NCBI GenBank assembly: GCA_963965975.1
Contig: OZ014418.1
Coordinates: 4,414,775-4,478,774 of the forward strand
DNA from: Xestospongia bergquistia
Lineage: Eukaryota > Porifera > Demospongiae > Haplosclerida > Petrosiidae
Length of the DNA: 64,000 bases
Direction of reading: 5' to 3'
Both the position numbers and the translations under genes were made by a program. Of this stretch, positions 61,022 to 64,000 are shown in pieces; within the stretch, counting starts at the first letter, position 1; every line of letters begins with the position of its first letter. The notes below the pieces were generated by a model. It made no database searches, was not told where the DNA came from, and worked only from the letters and a program-made list of their open reading frames with translations.

Positions 61022-64000
61022 ATGGCCATTTCAAAGTCAGCTAATACATACAACAGGCTCAATTGGGAACAATCAGTATGTGGAATTTAGTCTAAATCAA
61101 GAAACTGAATATTCTTTCCTCTCCTTAGGAATTTCCGATCTTATGTCAAACCTGTTTAGGAGATAATCCTTACCTCAGAATGGTATGTCATTGGAAGACG
61201 TTTCTTACATTATCACAGTAATTAGTTGCTAGTAGACACTGTATTTAGGACTTTTGGCAATGTTATGTATAGATTGTGTAGTATCCAATATTCTCTGAGC
61301 AGAGATAGTATTTTTCTGACAGAATTGTACCTTATTTGAAGTCTGTGATCAGTCAAGATGCTAGTATCAGTTGCATGCGGTACATACAGGGAAGAAACTA
61401 ATTACACTGTATGATCTTTGAGTCACTGACACTCAGTACATCTTTTTTCAATAATTTATCAATAATTAAAGGCAAAAACAGCCTAGCCAATAACATACAC
61501 TCATGGATATCCTATTTTTGCTATTTATTGAAACAAAATACTTGGTGACACTCCTTTCATGAGAAAATTGGACTATTAAAAATTCTTTATTGTATTTAGG
61601 TTTTTTAAGAGGTAGTAGGTAAATTTTGAGGGTAAATTTTAGAAGTAAAATTTTAATGGTTGGTAATACAATAAGGTGACATATGGCTATTAATTTAGCC
61701 TATATAACAAGTGAGTCAAATAGCATGCAAATGGAAAGTTCATTGTAGTCAAAGGATATCATGTTTTGTAGCTCTTACATAAATTAAAATTTACTATAAA
61801 TAGCACCAGCACACTTGCCTGGCCAGGCAGCTTCAGTCAGCGGACATTTTGATCATGTCATCAAAGTTACAGAGTTATGACAAACTTTAGAATAAGATTA
61901 TAGTTGAATTTCATGGACTAATTCATAGCGTAATTAAAATTGCAAAATAAATATTAATTTTCAAGCGTAGAATATTGAAATTTCATAAGAATTACCATGC
62001 TCTACTGTATACATAGTGAGATGCTTGACTATGGAACATTATTTTTCCTCCCTGGCACATGTACCAGAGGTTTCAGAGATAGTACAACTGATAAGGTTAT
62101 GGCCTTACCATTTTTGATACCCAAGTATGAAGCTACTTTTTTTCGCTTACTTAATTCATCCTGTTATATAACAAAACTTCTCAAATTCCACTCAATACAA
62201 TCCTGACTCCACCCACCAATATGCTTATGATTTCACCTATTGTCCAATAAATGTTTCAATAAAGTCTTTTTATTTCATTTCTTTACCATTATAATTGTAC
62301 AACAGTAATGTAGATTTTGATGTCTCAAATTTCTTTAGAGTTTTCTTAGCAGACATGAATGCAAAATGTTTTTGGAGGCCATGAGACAACACCCCCAGAT
62401 ATTTATGGCATGTGACCTTACCCATCTACCATTAACTCTGATGCCTCCACACAGCACACCAGTGCTCATAACATTTTTGGACCATGTGGTTTATACATTT
62501 CACAACTTTAATTTATTGTTGCATGTGACGTGTATGAGCAACAAATGAAATTAGCCCTCATGCAATATTTTCTGATACACTTAGCAACCAATGAGTATCA
62601 TTACTTTCATTGTGACCACATTAATTGGGTGTGTCTGATTGAAGCTTATCAGGTTTGTATCTCAACTAATTAACTCAGTGATTTTTTACCTTCTGCCAGC
62701 GTATTCTTAAACCTTCCATTTAGTAATAATCCAGTCCCTTAAAGCAACAACATCAAAAGTGTTTAATTTTTAAAATGAATTAATGAATGAAGATAATCAG
62801 CTGCATCTCTGCAACTTTATTGTGAAAATGCTGTGCAACATAAGTTACATAATCATGACTATAGGAAATCAGTCTTCATTTGTATGAAAACTTATTTCTG
62901 GATAAAATAATAGAGCAAGTCAAATCCAAACGATCATCACCATACCTAACATCATTAATTGAAAGTTACATAATGTATACTGTACATGCAATTGAGGATT
63001 ATCTGTGGAAGACTAAAGAATGCTGGAATTATAACATTACTAGCAAAGAAGAAAGCTAGCAAGAAACTTTAAGCCTTCAAATTAAGATTAGTTACACCCA
63101 TTGTTGTAATATATGTGGATAGGGTTGATAAAACTCATTGTCTGTTTTTTAAAGAATGTGGTTTAATTTTGTTTACATACAACAACAAAATAAAAGGAAG
63201 CACACATGCATGTACAAATGTATGAAATAGTTATACCATTGATAGGCATGGTTTATTGTACATGTAAATATAAATAATTAACGAGTATAATTACAATAAG
63301 CTACACCTGTCCTTCATATAAGTGGTTTGTGTCACTGAAGTCATACATGAAATGTGCAATGGAGCACAACTTGATTGGTCAAATTAATATGTTGTTGTTG
63401 TCCTTTTTGCATTTTTAATTGCTGATACATGTCAGCTAAATTACTACATTTCCCATTTTCTCATTTTTTTTCTACTTTTAACAGCTAAAGGACAATTTTG
63501 GTGATGAATGTAAGGTAAGATCTGTATGTCATATAATAGAGTTGACACTGGGTTGTCATTACTCTTTCAGGTATGTAGTCGTCCCTTTACTGTGTTTCGA
63601 TGGTGTCCTGGTGCTAAAATGAGGTACAAGAGAACTGAAATCTGTCAGGTTAATCCACAGAATGTACCACTACCTAATCTATATGAGTATATGTATTTAC
63701 CACCCGGCATACTACGCATGACAGGCAGTTGTATAGCCATTTTGGAACACATGTTAACTACGTCAGTACGTTTCTTTTCATTATCATAATATTTTGTTGA
63801 GTGCGACTTTTGAGGCCTCCTTCTCTGCCTAAATTTCTGTTATTCTGTAGCTATAGTTTTCCACAGACATTGTTGCTAATTATTCAGTCTTTGTATCTTT
63901 AGTCAGTGTTTCACTGTGAAGTCAATATCTTTCAAAGTAATAATAGGAAATTTTTTCAATTATAATCTTGTTAGGTTTGTGCTCAACTGAAAAATGTCTG
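61022..64000 (+). CDS. RBM22: Pre-mRNA splicing factor RBM22 (Slt11/Ecm2), N-terminal exons
   Basis: Exons 61022-61075, 61129-61182, 63485-63514, 63571-63648 and 63975 onward; the gene runs off the window. All five are in phase 0. The protein starts [18 protein letters not shown], continues [23 protein letters not shown] and [11 protein letters not shown], and reaches VCAQLKNVC at the edge. These match the zinc-binding N-terminus of RBM22, which contacts U6 and intron RNA in the activated spliceosome. Cysteine pairs of the first zinc sites are visible. Exon 3 is only 30 nt. Intron 2 is 2.3 kb. The CCCH finger and RRM of the family would lie beyond the window. Confidence 0.93.
61183..63484. 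other. RBM22 intron 2, nothing recognised
   Basis: A 2.3-kb intron, far longer than its neighbours (53-2302 bp range in this gene). The short open frames inside lack family signatures, and no terminal repeats were seen. Confidence 0.6.

Overview
This is a window of an animal (metazoan) nuclear genome, AT-rich, with short GT-AG introns and many transposon remnants. The genes (TTI1, ZFYVE1/DFCP1, RBM22, an HMG-CoA reductase relic and a Delta-like EGF membrane protein) are metazoan. The base composition, compact introns, NHL-repeat relic and Delta-like protein would suit an early-branching animal, most likely a demosponge, but the species is inferred and not proven. Exon boundaries below were read by eye from reading frame, GT/AG sites, phase and remembered family similarity; no search was run.

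Layout. (1) 1-1728: right part of a PIF/Harbinger DNA transposon, with the transposase C-terminus on + and a complete MADF-BESS accessory gene on -. It is inserted, with a TAA target duplication, into (2) 1730-27051: a 25-kb complex satellite array of 16 complete units plus one truncated unit, in three types: S (about 930-980 bp), I (about 1074 bp) and L (2.6-3.1 kb). L units carry internal 81-bp and 87-bp minisatellites. (3) 27052-28843: an intron-bearing HMG-CoA reductase pseudogene cut by the array edge. (4) 28844-32801: non-coding, with a fossil LINE reverse transcriptase. (5) 32802-35413 (+): a Delta-like type I membrane protein with a DSL-like module and EGF repeats. (6) 36352-47061 (-): TTI1, 19 exons including a 12-nt microexon, plus a decayed duplicate of one exon. 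(7) 47062-49999: spacer with an NHL-repeat relic, a TA microsatellite and a truncated LINE. (8) 50000-60898 (-): ZFYVE1 (DFCP1), 8 exons; its 7.2-kb intron 5 holds a terminal-inverted-repeat element with a MULE nested inside it, and a hAT element. (9) 61022-64000 (+): start of RBM22, sharing a 123-bp divergent promoter region with ZFYVE1.

The host genes are ordinary cell-biology genes (PIKK chaperoning, omegasome/lipid-droplet ATPase, splicing, cell-surface signalling) and do not form a shared pathway. The most unusual object is the satellite array, with repeats nested at several levels, hybrid units, and junctions to a Harbinger element on one side and an HMGCR relic on the other.
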